A stretch of 42,940 nt of DNA from Alphaproteobacteria bacterium (GCA_009380075.1 WHSO01000025.1:1-42940); one strand, 5' to 3'; counted from the first letter of the stretch, positions 16,210-27,228 are shown. The notes: a model not told the origin generated them from the sequence alone. A program made the numbers and translations.

Positions 16210-19200
16210 ATGCGTATCGCGCGCCATTTTACCGAGGCAGGCCAGTCCGCTTACACAGGGATCGAATTCCGCACCGCGACCAGCGAGATCAAGAACCCGG
16301 ACGGTTCCGTCGTCTTTTTGTTGCGCGATTTCGACGTGCCCAAGGCCTTTTCTCAGGTCGCCACCGACATCATCGCGCAGAAATACTTCCGCAAGGCCGG
16401 TGTGCCGGCGCGGCTCAAACCCGTCGAGGAACCCGAGGTGCCGTCCTGGCTGTGGCGCCATGTGGCGGACGAAGACGCGCTCGCCGAGCTTCCCGAACAG
16501 GAACGCACCACCGGCGAAACCAGCGCCAGGCAGGTGTTCCGGCGCCTCGCCGGCACTTGGACCTACTGGGGCTGGAAGGGCGGCTATTTCGATACCGACG
16601 CGGACGCCCGCGCCTTTTACGACGAATTGCGCCACATGCTGGCGCGCCAGATGGCCGCACCGAATTCGCCGCAGTGGTTCAACACCGGCCTGCACTGGGC
16701 GTACGGCATCGACGGGCCGAGCCAGGGCCACTACTACGTCGACTACCGCACCGGCGAACTGGTCACCTCCCTGTCCGCCTATGAACACCCGCAGCCCCAC
16801 GCCTGCTTCATCCAGTCCGTTTCCGACGACCTCGTGAACGAGGGCGGGATCATGGATCTCTGGGTGCGCGAGGCGCGCCTGTTCAAGTACGGCTCGGGTA
16901 CCGGGTCCAACTTCTCGAAGCTGCGCGGCGAGAACGAGCCGCTGTCCGGTGGCGGCAAGTCGTCCGGTCTGATGAGCTTCCTCAAGATCGGGGACCGGGC
17001 CGCCGGCGCCATCAAGTCCGGCGGCACCACGCGCCGCGCGGCGAAGATGGTCACCATCGACGTCGACCACCCTGACATCGAGGAGTACATCAACTGGAAG
17101 GTCATCGAGGAGCAGAAGGTCGCGGCTCTGGTCGCGGGCTCCAAGCTCGCCAGCCTTCACCTCAACGCCGTCATGCAGGCCTGCCATGGCCGCGGCGACG
17201 GCGAAGCGGTGCAGGGGTTCGCGTCGCCGGACGATGCTTTCGATGCGCGCAAGAACCGGGCCCTGAAGAAGGCGATCATCGGCGCGCGCAAGGCGATGCT
17301 CCCGGAAAATCTGATCCAGCGGGTTATCCAGTTCGCCAGGCAGGGCTTTGAGGCGATCGACTTCAGGACCTACGACACCGACTGGGATTCTCATGCCTAT
17401 CTGACGGTCTCCGGTCAGAATTCCAACAACTCGGTCCGTATCACCAACGAGTTCCTCGAAGCCGTGCAGAACGACGCCGACTGGGAACTGACCCGCCGCG
17501 TCGACGGCCGCGTCGCCAAGGTCATCCGCGCCCGCAGCCTGTGGGACCAGATCGGCTTCGCCGCCTGGGCCTCGGCCGATCCGGGTGTGCAGTTCGACAC
17601 CACCATCAACGAGTGGCACACCTGCCCGGAGGCCGGGCGCATCAACGCCTCGAACCCGTGTTCCGAATACATGTTCCTCGACGACACGGCGTGCAACCTG
17701 GCGTCGATCAACCTCCTCGCCTTCCGCAGGCCCGACGGGTCTTTCGACATCGAAAGCTACGAGTATGCCGTCCGGCTGTGGACGATGGTGCTCGAAATCT
17801 CGGTCCTGATGGCGCAGTTCCCGTCCAGGGCCATCGCCCAACTGTCCTACGACTACCGCACGCTGGGCCTCGGCTACGCCAATATCGGGGGCCTGCTGAT
17901 GGCCGGAGGCCTCGGCTACGATTCGCGCGACGGCCGCGCCATGGCCGGGGCACTGACCGCGATCCTGACCGGCGTCGCCTACGCCACCTCGGCGGAGATG
18001 GCGGAAGAGCTGGGCCCGTTCCCGGATTTCCCCCGCAACCGCGATGCCATGCTGCGGGTCATCCGCAACCACCGCCGCGCCGCCTATGGCGAAACGGACA
18101 ACTACGAGGGCCTGACGATCAAGCCGGTGGCCCTCGACATCGAGGCCTGCCCCGACGTCAATCTGGCGGTTGCCGCGGCGCGGGCCTGGGACCGCGCGCT
18201 TGAGCTCGGCGAGAAGCACGGCTACCGCAACGCCCAGGCGTCCGTCATCGCGCCGACCGGCACCATCGGCCTGGTGATGGATTGCGACACCACAGGTATC
18301 GAGCCCGACTTCGCCCTGGTGAAGTTCAAGAAGCTCGCCGGCGGCGGCTATTTCAAGATCATCAATCGCACGGTACCCGTGGGCCTGCGCACGCTGGGCT
18401 ACAGCGAAGCCGAAATCGAGGACGTCGCCCGCTATGCCGTCGGCCACGCAACCCTGAAAGGTGCGCCGCACATCAATCATGAAGGCCTGCGCAAGCTCGG
18501 GTTTACCGACGACGCCCTCGCCAGGCTCGAAAGCCGGCTGGCCGGCGCGTTCGAGATCAGGAACGTTTTCAACAAGTACGATCTCGGTGAAGACTTCTGT
18601 CGCGATACGCTCGGCTTCAGCGACGAGGAGCTCAACAGCTATTCCTTCAACATGCTGGAGGCTCTCGGCTTCACCAAGACACAGATTCAGGCCGCCGACA
18701 CCTATTGCTGTGGCGTCGGTACCCTGGAGGGCGCGCCGCACCTCAAGGAGGAGCATCTCCACGTATTCGACTGCGCCAACCCGTGCGGCAAGACCGGCAA
18801 GCGCTTCCTGCCGTGGCGCAGCCACATCCACATGCTGGCAGCGGCGCAGCCGTTCATTTCCGGCGCCATCTCCAAAACCATCAACATGCCCAACTGGGCG
18901 ACGGTCGAGGACTGCAAGGATGCCTACCTGACGTCCTGGCAGCTGGCCCTCAAGGCCAACGCGCTCTACCGCGATGGCTCCAAGCTGAGCCAGCCGCTCA
19001 ACTCGCAGCTGCTCGGCGACGACGACACCGAGGACCTGGCTTCCGAACTGGCGGTTCTGCCCCAGGAGGAGAAGGCCCAGATCATCGCCGAGCGCATCGT
19101 CGAGAAGGTGATCTCCGGCCGCAGGACGCTGCCGCCGCGGCGCAAGGGCTACACCCAGAAGGCCATCGTCGGCGGCCACAAGGTCTACCTGCGGACCGGC

Positions 19201-19944
19201 GAATACGAGGACGGCAGCATCGGCGAGATTTTCGTCGACATGCACAAGGAAGGCGCTGCCTTCCGCTCGCTCATGAACAATTTCGCCATCGCCGTGTCCA
19301 TCGGCCTGCAGTACGGCGTGCCGCTCGAGGAATTCGTCGAGGCGTTCACCTTCACGCGATTCGACCCCTCCGGCATCGTCGAGGGCAACGATGCCATCAA
19401 GATGGCGACCTCGATCCTCGACTACATCTTCCGCGAGCTGGCGGTGTCCTATCTCGGCCGTAACGACCTCGCCCATGTCGAGCCCGCCGACATGCTTCCC
19501 GACGCGGTCGGCCGCGGCGACAAGGAAGGCGATCTGCCGCGCACCGCGGCCGACATGCAGTTGGAAGTTGCGAAGAGGTTGGCGAGCACCGGTTACGTGC
19601 GCTCCAACCTCTATGTCCTGCAAGGGGGTGCGGCAACCGCGCGCGATTTCGCGCAGGTCGCCGAAGTCGCCTCGCAAATGGGATCGTCCATCGCCGATAC
19701 GATGGACGCCATTGCGGAGGCGGTCACGGCCCCCCAATCCCTGACCGGTGGCGGCCCCGCCAATTCCGTCACCGTCAGTGCCGCAGTCGCGGCCAAGGTC
19801 GACTCGAAGCTGGATCGGATACGCGAAGCGCGTCTGAAGGGCTACGAGGGCGATGCTTGCGGCGAATGCGGCAATTTCACCCTGGTGCGAAACGGGACCT
19901 GCCTGAAGTGTGACACCTGTGGCAGCACCAGCGGCTGTAGCTAG
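16210..19944 (+). CDS. nrdJ: vitamin B12-dependent (class II) ribonucleotide reductase
   Basis: NrdJ reduces ribonucleotides to deoxyribonucleotides with adenosylcobalamin as radical source, so it works with or without oxygen. The ATG at 16210 follows GGGGGAAG by 5 bases; 1244 aa. The catalytic triad is visible as N482, C484 and E486 in NPCSE, with the two active-site redox cysteines C199 (HACFIQS) and C495 (ACNLASINL). The C-terminus ends in a cysteine-rich zinc-ribbon-like tail ([14 protein letters not shown]), which also carries the thiols that re-reduce the active site. No class I genes are in the window. It is probably monocistronic, with NrdR-like boxes upstream and a strong terminator downstream. 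Confidence 0.97.
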   Translation: MRIARHFTEAGQSAYTGIEFRTATSEIKNPDGSVVFLLRDFDVPKAFSQVATDIIAQKYFRKAGVPARLKPVEEPEVPSWLWRHVADEDALAELPEQERTTGETSARQVFRRLAGTWTYWGWKGGYFDTDADARAFYDELRHMLARQMAAPNSPQWFNTGLHWAYGIDGPSQGHYYVDYRTGELVTSLSAYEHPQPHACFIQSVSDDLVNEGGIMDLWVREARLFKYGSGTGSNFSKLRGENEPLSGGGKSSGLMSFLKIGDRAAGAIKSGGTTRRAAKMVTIDVDHPDIEEYINWKVIEEQKVAALVAGSKLASLHLNAVMQACHGRGDGEAVQGFASPDDAFDARKNRALKKAIIGARKAMLPENLIQRVIQFARQGFEAIDFRTYDTDWDSHAYLTVSGQNSNNSVRITNEFLEAVQNDADWELTRRVDGRVAKVIRARSLWDQIGFAAWASADPGVQFDTTINEWHTCPEAGRINASNPCSEYMFLDDTACNLASINLLAFRRPDGSFDIESYEYAVRLWTMVLEISVLMAQFPSRAIAQLSYDYRTLGLGYANIGGLLMAGGLGYDSRDGRAMAGALTAILTGVAYATSAEMAEELGPFPDFPRNRDAMLRVIRNHRRAAYGETDNYEGLTIKPVALDIEACPDVNLAVAAARAWDRALELGEKHGYRNAQASVIAPTGTIGLVMDCDTTGIEPDFALVKFKKLAGGGYFKIINRTVPVGLRTLGYSEAEIEDVARYAVGHATLKGAPHINHEGLRKLGFTDDALARLESRLAGAFEIRNVFNKYDLGEDFCRDTLGFSDEELNSYSFNMLEALGFTKTQIQAADTYCCGVGTLEGAPHLKEEHLHVFDCANPCGKTGKRFLPWRSHIHMLAAAQPFISGAISKTINMPNWATVEDCKDAYLTSWQLALKANALYRDGSKLSQPLNSQLLGDDDTEDLASELAVLPQEEKAQIIAERIVEKVISGRRTLPPRRKGYTQKAIVGGHKVYLRTGEYEDGSIGEIFVDMHKEGAAFRSLMNNFAIAVSIGLQYGVPLEEFVEAFTFTRFDPSGIVEGNDAIKMATSILDYIFRELAVSYLGRNDLAHVEPADMLPDAVGRGDKEGDLPRTAADMQLEVAKRLASTGYVRSNLYVLQGGAATARDFAQVAEVASQMGSSIADTMDAIAEAVTAPQSLTGGGPANSVTVSAAVAAKVDSKLDRIREARLKGYEGDACGECGNFTLVRNGTCLKCDTCGSTSGCS

Positions 19945-19972
19945 TCAGTATGTACCTAGTGGTGTAGGTTCT

Positions 19973-20020
19973 CCCTGAAAACTCGAGGGGTGTTCGAAAG
20001 GACACCCCTCCTTTTCAGGG
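19973..20020 (+). terminator. long two-part terminator hairpin of nrdJ
   Basis: The outer stem CCCTGAAAA (19973-19981) pairs with TTTTCAGGG (20012-20020) and the inner stem GAGGGGTGTTC (19985-19995) with GGACACCCCTC (20000-20010) around a GAAA tetraloop. The inner hairpin followed by CTTTT works as an intrinsic terminator. It begins about 30 bases after the nrdJ stop. Confidence 0.88.
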
Positions 20021-20045
20021 GGCCGGCCGCCGATATGTTCACGCC

Positions 20046-20510
20046 ATGACGGGCAGGATCGAAGCCAATCTGAAGGATCTCGGGATCACGCTGCCGCACG
20101 CCGCGGCGCCTGCGGCCAATTACGTGCCCTGGGTGATCTCGGGCAACCTGCTGTTCGTCGCCGGCCAGTTGCCTATGGAGGCCGGACAGATCGCCGTGAC
20201 CGGCACGCTCGGCGCGGGTGTCACGCTCGAGGTCGGCCAGAGGGCGGCCCGGCTTTGCGCCGTCAATATTATCGCGCAGGCCAAGGCCGCGCTCGGTGAT
20301 CTCGACCGGGTCAAGCGCATCGTGCGGCTCGGCGGGTTCGTCGCCTCCGCCAACGGCTTCACCGACCAGTCGAAGGTCGTCAACGGCGCGTCGGATCTGA
20401 TGGTGGCGGTGTTCGGCGACGCCGGCCGCCACGCGCGGGCCGCCGTCGGTGTCAACGTTCTGCCGCTCGGCGCCGCGGTCGAGATCGACGCCATCATCGA
20501 GTTCGCCTGA
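20046..20510 (+). CDS. RidA/YjgF-family protein
   Basis: RidA-type proteins hydrolyse reactive enamine/imine intermediates made by PLP enzymes. This 154-aa protein belongs to the longer YjgF-like subgroup: YVPWVISGNLLFVAGQLPM near the N-terminus, then VNIIAQAKAALGDLDRVKRIVRL, and ARAAVGVNVLPLGAAVEIDAI at the C-terminus. The C-terminal block has no arginine at the place where canonical RidA has its substrate-binding Arg followed by Val-Glu-Ile-Glu, so the deaminase activity is uncertain. It starts just after the nrdJ terminator and is not obviously linked in function. Confidence 0.85.
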   Translation: MTGRIEANLKDLGITLPHAAAPAANYVPWVISGNLLFVAGQLPMEAGQIAVTGTLGAGVTLEVGQRAARLCAVNIIAQAKAALGDLDRVKRIVRLGGFVASANGFTDQSKVVNGASDLMVAVFGDAGRHARAAVGVNVLPLGAAVEIDAIIEFA

Positions 20511-20653
20511 CAGTGAAGTAGTACCAGAGTCATCGCGGAGCGACCGTGCAGGGTTACGGGACGGCACCGTTCGACCGCCGGCCGCCGTCCCACGACCGTT
20601 GACCAAGGCCACGCCAGGCCCGATAAGTGAAGTATCGGCAATCGGCGGCGGCA

Positions 20654-22546
20654 ATGGACCTCGGCAGTCATCTCATCCTCGTAGGGGCGGGTCTCGTCAC
20701 CCTCAGCATCCTGGCGGGAATCGTCTCCTCGCGGATCGGGGCGCCGTTGCTGCTGGTCTTCCTCGTCCTCGGCATGCTGGCCGGCGAAGACGGGCCGGGT
20801 GGCATCCCGTTCGACGATTTCCGCTTCGCCTACCTGTTCGGCAGCGTGGCGCTGGCGGTGATCCTGTTCGACGGCGGTCTCCGCACCTCGCTGGCAAGTT
20901 TCACCTCGGCACTTTGGCCCGCCCTTATGCTCGCCACCGTAGGGGTCATCGTGACGGCTGTGATGACGGGCGCTGCCGCTGCAGTGCTGCTGGACCTCGG
21001 CTGGGTCGAGGCACTGCTTGTTGGCTCCGTCGTGGCCTCGACCGACGCCGCGGCGGTCTTCTTCCTCCTCCACCTCAAGGGCGCCCGACTCAAGGAGCCG
21101 GTCGGCTCGACACTCGAGATCGAATCCGGGCTCAACGATCCGATGGCGATCTTCCTGACACTCGCCTGCGTGACCCTGATCACCACGGGTGCCGAGGAGA
21201 CCACCCTTGCCACCGCGGACACCTTCGTCCGCCAGTTCCTGCTGCAGATCACGGGTGGCGCCATCGCCGGATTTATCGGCGGCATGGTGCTTGTCCAACT
21301 CATCAACCGGCTGCCCCTCGCATCCGGTCTCTATGCCATCTTCGCGCTGTCGGGTGCGCTGATGATATTCGGCGGAACGCAGGAGTTCGGAGGCAGCGGA
21401 TTCCTCGCGGTTTACATCGCCGGCCTCATCGTCGGCAACCGCCGCCACAGGGGCACCCTGCTGATTGCACGGTTCCACGACGGGCTCTCGTGGCTGTGCC
21501 AGATCGCGATGTTCCTGATGCTCGGCCTTCTCGTGACGCCAAGCCGGCTGATTCCACTGTTGATCCCCGCTCTCGCCATTGCGGCGGTCCTCATCTTCGT
21601 CAGCCGGCCGCTCGCCGTACTGCTGTGCCTGCTGCCGTTCCGATTCAACCGGCGTGAGCTCGCCTTCGTGTCCTGGGTCGGACTGCGCGGCGCGGTGCCG
21701 ATCTTCCTTGCGACCATCCCGGTCATCGCCGGGGTGGACCATGCGCAGGAGATCTTCGCGGTCGCCTATGTCGTCGTGCTGGTGTCGCTGGTGATGCAGG
21801 GCTGGACCGTGACGCTCGCCGCCCGCCGGCTTGGTCTCGACCTGCCGCCCCGACCAGACCCGCCGATGCGCAGCGAAATCGATCTTCCCATCGAAAGCGA
21901 CCGTGACATGGCGGCCTATACGGTCCAGTCGACCAGCATGGTGGCGCGGCGGCCGCTGGCGCGCCTGCCCCTGCCCGAAGGCACGGCGATCCTTTCCGTC
22001 CTTCGCGACGGCGCCATGCAGGACGTCACCTCCCTGATCCGGCTGCTCCCCGGCGACTACGTGCTCGTCATCACCCGGCGTGACGGCATGGCGACGGTGG
22101 ACCGCCTGTTTGCGCCACGCGCCGGCCGTGCGTTGCGCAGCCTGCCGGAAGAACAGGTCGGCCAGTTCACCTTCGCGGGCGATACACCGATAGCCGTGCT
22201 GGCGGACCAATACGGATTCCGCGTCCCGGACACCGCGCGCGAAATGGGTGCCGGCGCCTTTCTCGCCTCCCATCTCTGGCGCGCACCGGCCGCCGGGATA
22301 CGGCTTCGCCTCGGCGACGTCGAGCTCGTCGTCCGCCGTATCGAGGACGACCGCATCACCAGCATCAGCCTCGACGTGGCCCCCGCACCATCCTTCGCGC
22401 GCGGGCTGGATGGACTTGTCATCCAGCTGGGGCCTGCCCGCGCCGCGGTACGTGCCGCGGTCAAGGGAGTGCGCCGGGCCCTCGGACGCATCTTCGAAAC
22501 CGCATGTGCGCGCCTTGTGCGTGGAAAGGCCGAGGACGGCGGGTAG
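20654..22546 (+). CDS. CPA1-type potassium (or sodium)/proton antiporter, NhaP2-like
   Basis: This 630-aa inner-membrane protein exchanges K+ or Na+ for protons. About 12-13 membrane segments fill residues 1-400, with the CPA1 features LGMLAGEDGPGGIPFDD, ASTDAAAVFFLL and the ion-binding ESGLNDPMA. The cytosolic C-terminus (410-630) looks like an RCK_C-type regulatory domain (SLIRLLPGDYVLVITRRDG) followed by a transporter-associated CorC/HlyC-like domain (DVELVVRRIEDDRI). The ATG at 20654 gives the usual MDLGSHLILVGAGL start; a GTG at 20627 would add nine residues. Substrate preference cannot be read from the sequence. Confidence 0.9.
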   Translation: MDLGSHLILVGAGLVTLSILAGIVSSRIGAPLLLVFLVLGMLAGEDGPGGIPFDDFRFAYLFGSVALAVILFDGGLRTSLASFTSALWPALMLATVGVIVTAVMTGAAAAVLLDLGWVEALLVGSVVASTDAAAVFFLLHLKGARLKEPVGSTLEIESGLNDPMAIFLTLACVTLITTGAEETTLATADTFVRQFLLQITGGAIAGFIGGMVLVQLINRLPLASGLYAIFALSGALMIFGGTQEFGGSGFLAVYIAGLIVGNRRHRGTLLIARFHDGLSWLCQIAMFLMLGLLVTPSRLIPLLIPALAIAAVLIFVSRPLAVLLCLLPFRFNRRELAFVSWVGLRGAVPIFLATIPVIAGVDHAQEIFAVAYVVVLVSLVMQGWTVTLAARRLGLDLPPRPDPPMRSEIDLPIESDRDMAAYTVQSTSMVARRPLARLPLPEGTAILSVLRDGAMQDVTSLIRLLPGDYVLVITRRDGMATVDRLFAPRAGRALRSLPEEQVGQFTFAGDTPIAVLADQYGFRVPDTAREMGAGAFLASHLWRAPAAGIRLRLGDVELVVRRIEDDRITSISLDVAPAPSFARGLDGLVIQLGPARAAVRAAVKGVRRALGRIFETACARLVRGKAEDGG

Positions 22547-22584
22547 CCGTTCCGCGCGCGCCCACCCGGTGCTATCCTCCGGGC

Positions 22585-23814
22585 ATGCCCGACGAATACC
22601 TGCCCACCACCGTCAAGCTGCATGCGCGCATTCGCGAGATCGGGCGCGAGGACTGGGATACCCTCGCCCGCGCCAGCGACCCGGCCGGCAACCCCTTCGT
22701 CAGCTACGATTTCCTCGACGCGCTGGAGGTGACGGGCTGCGTGGACGCCCGCACGGGCTGGCTGCCCCGCCATATCACCGCCTGGGATTCCGACGGCGCG
22801 CTGGTGGCGGCGGCGCCCATGTACGTCAAGGGTCATTCCTACGGCGAATTCGTCTTCGACCATGCCTGGGCCGATGCTTATGAACGCAGCGGCGGCAAGT
22901 ACTACCCAAAGCTCCTGTGCGCGGTGCCGTTTTCGCCCGTCCCCGGCCCACGGTTGCTCACGTATCCGGAAAATAACGCGTACCGCTGGAAGGGGCTTCT
23001 TCTCGGCATGATCGAGGCGGCACGCAAGATGGAGGTGTCCTCGGTCCACATCAATTTCCTGCCCCGGGACGAATGGATGCAGTCTCGCGTTTACGAATAC
23101 CTGGTGCGCGAGGGGCGCCAGTTCCACTGGTTCAACGACGGCTACGATAGTTTCGAGCACTTCCTCGGCACGCTGTCGTCGCGCAAGCGCAAGAACCTCC
23201 GCAAGGAGCGCGAACGCGCCGTCGAAAACGTCGAGGTCCGCCGCCTGACCGGCACAGACATCCACCCCGAACACTGGGACGCCTTCTATCGTTTCTACAT
23301 GAACACGACCTCGCGCAAATGGGGAAGTTCCTACCTTAATCACGCCTTCTTCCAGGAAATGGGCGGCCGGTTGGCCGACCGTGTATTGCTGGTGATGGCG
23401 TTCCGCGACGGGCGCCCCGTGGCTGGCGCCCTCAACCTGTTTTCGGACGAGGCGGTGTTCGGGCGCAACTGGGGCTGCACCGAGGAGCACCCGTTCCTCC
23501 ATTTCGAATGCTGCTACTACCAGGCCATCGACTTCGCCATCGAACGCGGCCTCAAGCGGGTCGAGGCCGGCGCCGGCGGCCACCACAAGCTGTCGCGCGG
23601 CTACGTGCCGGTGCCGACCTATTCCACCCACTGGATCGCCGACGAGGGGTTTCGCGATGCGCTCGAACGCTATCTCGAGATCGAGCGCGACAAGGTCGGC
23701 CGCGAACGTCACGCGCTTTCGACCCATGCGCCCTTCCGCAAGGGCAACGACGGCCCCGCCCCCGACGGATGGACATACGCGGAGAATGACCGAGAGGAAG
23801 ACGACGGGTTCTAG
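22585..23814 (+). CDS. FemAB/GNAT-like acyltransferase (DUF482 family)
   Basis: The 409-aa cytosolic protein belongs to a GNAT-fold family often labelled peptidoglycan biosynthesis/recognition protein, with no proven reaction. Family marks are NPFVSYDFLDALE near residue 35, the central SSRKRKNLRKERERA, VAGALNLFSDEAVFGRNWGC, and the C-terminal HHKLSRGYVPVPTYSTHW. FemAB relatives use aminoacyl-tRNA to build peptidoglycan bridges; whether this one does is unknown. The ATG at 22585 gives a sensible N-terminus, 38 bases after the antiporter stop. Confidence 0.85.
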   Translation: MPDEYLPTTVKLHARIREIGREDWDTLARASDPAGNPFVSYDFLDALEVTGCVDARTGWLPRHITAWDSDGALVAAAPMYVKGHSYGEFVFDHAWADAYERSGGKYYPKLLCAVPFSPVPGPRLLTYPENNAYRWKGLLLGMIEAARKMEVSSVHINFLPRDEWMQSRVYEYLVREGRQFHWFNDGYDSFEHFLGTLSSRKRKNLRKERERAVENVEVRRLTGTDIHPEHWDAFYRFYMNTTSRKWGSSYLNHAFFQEMGGRLADRVLLVMAFRDGRPVAGALNLFSDEAVFGRNWGCTEEHPFLHFECCYYQAIDFAIERGLKRVEAGAGGHHKLSRGYVPVPTYSTHWIADEGFRDALERYLEIERDKVGRERHALSTHAPFRKGNDGPAPDGWTYAENDREEDDGF

Positions 23815-23847
23815 CGACCCCGCATCGGATCCGTCCCAAGGACGTTC

Positions 23848-24282
23848 CTACCGGAAGACCAGCCAGGCATGGCTGCACGTGCGGCAGCTTCGGCGCGCGC
23901 GCACGACCAGCACGGGAACTGGAAGGCCCGGGGCGATCAGGGTGAACAGGGCACTGAACCAGGAATAGAGATGCGCGATGTCATCCGACCCGCATTTCGG
24001 GCAGATTTCGCCTTCCGCATCCTGTTCCTGCGTCTCGCGGTCGTCGGCCGTCGATAGATATCCGGCGAGCAGTGCGCGGGACTCCTCAGCGTAGATCGAC
24101 GGCACCATCAACCGAATGCCGCCGAGCGCGACTTCGTACTGCCACGCCGTCTGCGCCATGCCCTCGTCGAACAGGAATACCGGGATGTCGAAGGCGTCCA
24201 GCAGCGTCCGCTGGACCCGCGCCTGCGCCATGTCGAGGCAGACGGAAACGCAGACCAGCCGGCCGGTCGCGTTCCCGTCCAT
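23848..24282 (-). CDS. DUF2007-like protein with zinc ribbon and membrane helix
   Basis: The 144-aa protein has an N-terminal DUF2007-like domain (about 8-75; FLFDEGMAQTAWQYEVALGG and IRLMVPSIYAEESRALL), a family annotated only as a putative signal-transducing protein. A four-cysteine zinc site follows, CPKCGSD and then CRTCSHAW, split by a hydrophobic stretch (about 105-128) that is probably a membrane helix. The gene begins 18 bases after clpA on the same strand, so it is likely part of the clpS-clpA unit. A role as substrate adaptor or membrane partner of ClpAP is inference from position only. Confidence 0.75.
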   Translation of the reverse strand: MDGNATGRLVCVSVCLDMAQARVQRTLLDAFDIPVFLFDEGMAQTAWQYEVALGGIRLMVPSIYAEESRALLAGYLSTADDRETQEQDAEGEICPKCGSDDIAHLYSWFSALFTLIAPGLPVPVLVVRARRSCRTCSHAWLVFR

Positions 24283-24300
24283 CGCCTATGTCGCCACGGA

Positions 24301-26652
24301 TCACTCCACCAGGGCCGGAACCTTGGGCGGCTTCCTGGTGATCTGCTTCGGCTTGCGGTCGCCCTTGGGCGGGCGCGGCGTGATGTCGAAAGTGAGCGCG
24401 CCATCCTTGATCCCGACGCGCACCAGGCCGCCCTTGGCGAGCTTGCCGAACAGCAGTTCGTCGGCGAGCGGGCGCTTGATGCTCTCCTGGATCACGCGGG
24501 CAAGCGGACGGGCGCCGAAGGTCGGATCGTAGCCCTTCTCGGCGAGCCATTTACGCGCCTCGTCCGAAAGCTCGATCTCCACCCCACGGTCGGCCAGTTG
24601 GACTTCCAGTTCCAGCACGAACTTGTCGACGACACGCGCGACGATCTCGGGCGAGAGGCCCGCGAACCCGATCACCGCGTCGAGCCGGTTGCGGAACTCG
24701 GGCGTGAACATCCGCTTGATCGCGTCCTCGTCGTCGCCGATGCGCTGCGACCGCTCGAACCCGATGGCCGGCTTGGCCATGTCGGCGGCACCCGCGTTGG
24801 TGGTCATGATCAGAACCACGTTGCGGAAATCCACCTTCTTACCGTTGTGATCGGTCAGCTTGCCGTGGTCCATGACCTGCAGCAGCACGTTGAACAGGTC
24901 GGGATGCGCCTTCTCGATCTCGTCGAGCAGCAGCACCGCATGGGGATGCTGGTCGATGGCGTCGGTCAGTAGGCCACCCTGGTCGAAGCCGACGTAGCCC
25001 GGCGGCGCGCCGAGCAGGCGCGACACGGTGTGGCGCTCCATGTATTCCGACATGTCGAAGCGGATCAGTTCGACGCCGAGAATACGGGCAAGCTGGCGGG
25101 CCACTTCGGTCTTGCCGACGCCGGTGGGGCCGGAGAACAGGTAGTTGCCAATGGGCTTTTCCGGCTCGCGCAATCCGGCACGGGACAGCTTGATGGCGCT
25201 CGACAGCGCCTCGATCGCCTTGTCCTGTCCGAACACCACGGACTTGAGGTCGCGGTCGAGGTTCTGGAGGTTTTCCCGGTCGTCGGTCGACACCGTCTTG
25301 GGCGGGATGCGGGCGATCTGGGCGACCACGCCTTCCACGTCCTTGACCGAGATGACCTTCTTGCGCCGGGATTCGGGCACCAGCATCTGCGCCGCGCCGA
25401 CCTCGTCGATCACGTCGATGGCCTTGTCGGGCAGCTTGCGGTCGTTGATGTAGCGCGCCGCCAGTTCCACCGCCGTCTTGATGGCATCCACCGTGTAGCG
25501 CACCCGGTGGTGTTCCTCGTAATAGGGCTTGAGCCCCATCAGGATCTTGATCGTGTCGGGAATCGAAGGCTCGTTGACATCTATCTTCTGGAACCGGCGC
25601 ACCAGGGCGCGGTCCTTCTCGAAGTAATTGCGGAACTCCTTGTAGGTGGTCGAGCCGATGCAGCGCAGCCCGCCCGACTGGAGTGCGGGCTTGAGCAAGT
25701 TCGACGCATCCATGGAGCCGCCGGACGTGGCGCCGGCGCCGATCACGGTGTGGATCTCGTCGATGAACAGGATCGCGCCGTCGTGCTTCTCCAGCTCGCT
25801 CAGGACCGCCTTGATGCGCTCCTCGAAATCGCCGCGATAGCGCGTACCGGCGAGCAGTGATCCCATATCCAGCGCGTAGATGGTCGCATTCTTGAGGACG
25901 TCCGGCACCTCGCCCATGACGATGCGCCGCGCCAGGCCTTCGGCGATGGCGGTCTTGCCGACGCCCGGATCACCGACATAGAGCGGGTTGTTCTTGGTGC
26001 GGCGGCACAGGATCTGGATGGTGCGCTCGACTTCCGCCTCGCGTCCGATCAGCGGATCGATCCTGCCCTCGCGCGCCTTCTTGTTGAGGTCGACGCAGAA
26101 GGAATCCAGCGCCTCGGATGCCTTCTTGTCCTTTCCCCCACCCTGGCCCTGGGAGGACGAGGCGCGCTTGCTGGAGTCGTCGTCTGTGGCGCCGCGCACC
26201 CGGCGATCCTCGGAGCGGCCGACCTTGGCGATGCCGTGGGAGATATAGTTGACCGCATCGAGCCGGGTCATTTCCTGTTCCTGCAGGAAGTAGACGGCAT
26301 GGCTCTCGCGTTCGGAGAACAGCGCCACCAGCACGTTCGCGCCGGTCACTTCCTCGCGGCCCGAAGACTGCACATGGATCGCCGCGCGTTGCAGGACCCG
26401 CTGGAAGCCCGCCGTCGGCTTGGCGTCTTCGGGGCGGTCCAGGACCAGACTCTCGAGCTCGCTGTCGAGGTAGGTCTTGATGTCTTCACGCAGGCGGTCG
26501 AGATCGACGCCGCAAGCTCGCATCACGGACACCGCGTCCTGGTCGTCGACGAGGGCGAGAAGGAGATGCTCGAGCGTCGCGAATTCATGGCGGCGCTCGT
26601 TGGCGAAGGCAAGGGCGCGATGCAGAGTCTGTTCAAGGTTGCGCGAGAGCAT
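24301..26652 (-). CDS. clpA: ATP-dependent protease ATPase subunit ClpA
   Basis: ClpA is the hexameric unfoldase that feeds proteins into ClpP. The 783-aa protein shows a Clp N-domain (1-150) where ClpS docks, a Ser/Gly/Lys-rich linker, a first AAA domain with Walker A GDPGVGKT (227-234) and Walker B ILFIDEIH, and a second with GPTGVGKT and [11 protein letters not shown]. The ClpP-docking loop is present as IGF in KPAIGFERS. The start is 3 bases after the clpS stop, so the two are coupled. clpP is not in the window. Confidence 0.97.
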   Translation of the reverse strand: MLSRNLEQTLHRALAFANERRHEFATLEHLLLALVDDQDAVSVMRACGVDLDRLREDIKTYLDSELESLVLDRPEDAKPTAGFQRVLQRAAIHVQSSGREEVTGANVLVALFSERESHAVYFLQEQEMTRLDAVNYISHGIAKVGRSEDRRVRGATDDDSSKRASSSQGQGGGKDKKASEALDSFCVDLNKKAREGRIDPLIGREAEVERTIQILCRRTKNNPLYVGDPGVGKTAIAEGLARRIVMGEVPDVLKNATIYALDMGSLLAGTRYRGDFEERIKAVLSELEKHDGAILFIDEIHTVIGAGATSGGSMDASNLLKPALQSGGLRCIGSTTYKEFRNYFEKDRALVRRFQKIDVNEPSIPDTIKILMGLKPYYEEHHRVRYTVDAIKTAVELAARYINDRKLPDKAIDVIDEVGAAQMLVPESRRKKVISVKDVEGVVAQIARIPPKTVSTDDRENLQNLDRDLKSVVFGQDKAIEALSSAIKLSRAGLREPEKPIGNYLFSGPTGVGKTEVARQLARILGVELIRFDMSEYMERHTVSRLLGAPPGYVGFDQGGLLTDAIDQHPHAVLLLDEIEKAHPDLFNVLLQVMDHGKLTDHNGKKVDFRNVVLIMTTNAGAADMAKPAIGFERSQRIGDDEDAIKRMFTPEFRNRLDAVIGFAGLSPEIVARVVDKFVLELEVQLADRGVEIELSDEARKWLAEKGYDPTFGARPLARVIQESIKRPLADELLFGKLAKGGLVRVGIKDGALTFDITPRPPKGDRKPKQITRKPPKVPALVE

Positions 26653-26655
26653 GGG

Positions 26656-27063
26656 CTAATCCTTTTCAAGTATGCATTGCAACGGGTGCTGATGTTTGCG
26701 CGCGAAATCCACAACCTGGGTCACCTTCGACTCGGCGATCTCGTAGGGGTAGACCCCACATATGCCCACACCACGACGGTGAACATGGAGCATGATCTGT
26801 GTCGCATCCTCCTGCGACTTGTTGAAGAACTTCTCCAGCACGTGCACGACGAATTCCATCGGCGTGTAATCGTCGTTGAGAAGAAGCACTTTGTACATAG
26901 ACGGTTTTTGGGTCTTCGGCCGGGTGGACGTGATGACCCCCGTCCCGGCGCCATCGCCACCGCCGGGTTGACCGGGATCCTCGTCCCCGCCGCTCGCCGC
27001 CGCGCGGACGGTCCTGGCCGGGATGGGCGCCTTGGTCCATATGAGCTCGTCTCGCATGTTCAT
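26656..27063 (-). CDS. clpS: N-degron adaptor ClpS
   Basis: ClpS binds proteins with N-terminal Leu, Phe, Trp or Tyr and delivers them to ClpA. The core (about 50-135) shows [20 protein letters not shown], the acidic NDD of the substrate pocket, then [20 protein letters not shown] with the His-Arg-Arg-Gly element and [20 protein letters not shown]. About 50 residues of Gly/Pro/Asp-rich extension precede it. I chose the ATG at 27063; a GTG at 27081 (six more residues) and an ATG at 27057 (two fewer) are possible, and none has a clear ribosome site. Length is 135 aa from 27063. Confidence 0.93.
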   Translation of the reverse strand: MNMRDELIWTKAPIPARTVRAAASGGDEDPGQPGGGDGAGTGVITSTRPKTQKPSMYKVLLLNDDYTPMEFVVHVLEKFFNKSQEDATQIMLHVHRRGVGICGVYPYEIAESKVTQVVDFARKHQHPLQCILEKD

Positions 27064-27110
27064 GGGAACCGGAAGAGCCACACGCCAAAAACCAGATCGT
27101 ACACGCTAGC

Positions 27111-27140
27111 ATAATAGGGCGATTTTCCGTTCCTTGTCAC
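27111..27140 (-). promoter_or_regulatory. promoter of clpS-clpA
   Basis: On the minus strand GTGACA (27135-27140, five of six matches to TTGACA) and TATTAT (27111-27116, five of six to TATAAT) are 18 bases apart. Transcription would start near 27104, about 40 bases before the chosen clpS ATG. It is one of the best sigma-70 matches in the window. Confidence 0.65.
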
Positions 27141-27193
27141 GTGGCTGTAGCACGAATAGTGGGCGGGGCCGTCAGGAACACACGATGAAGTAT

Positions 27194-27214
27194 AAGGGAT
27201 TGTCCATATCCCTT
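27194..27214. repeat. 7-bp inverted repeat between the lipoprotein gene and clpS
   Basis: AAGGGAT (27194-27200) and ATCCCTT (27208-27214) are perfect complements around a 7-base loop. It lies just past the stop of the lipoprotein gene and upstream of the clpS promoter. No T-tract follows on the minus strand, so it is a weak terminator at best or an operator. Confidence 0.35.
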
Positions 27215-27228
27215 GGAGTCCCGGTCGC

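Noticed and set aside
16177-19737. Very long antisense open frame (1186 codons) opposite nrdJ
   Set aside because: It mirrors the codon pattern of nrdJ in GC-rich DNA, has no domain character, and nrdJ is intact.
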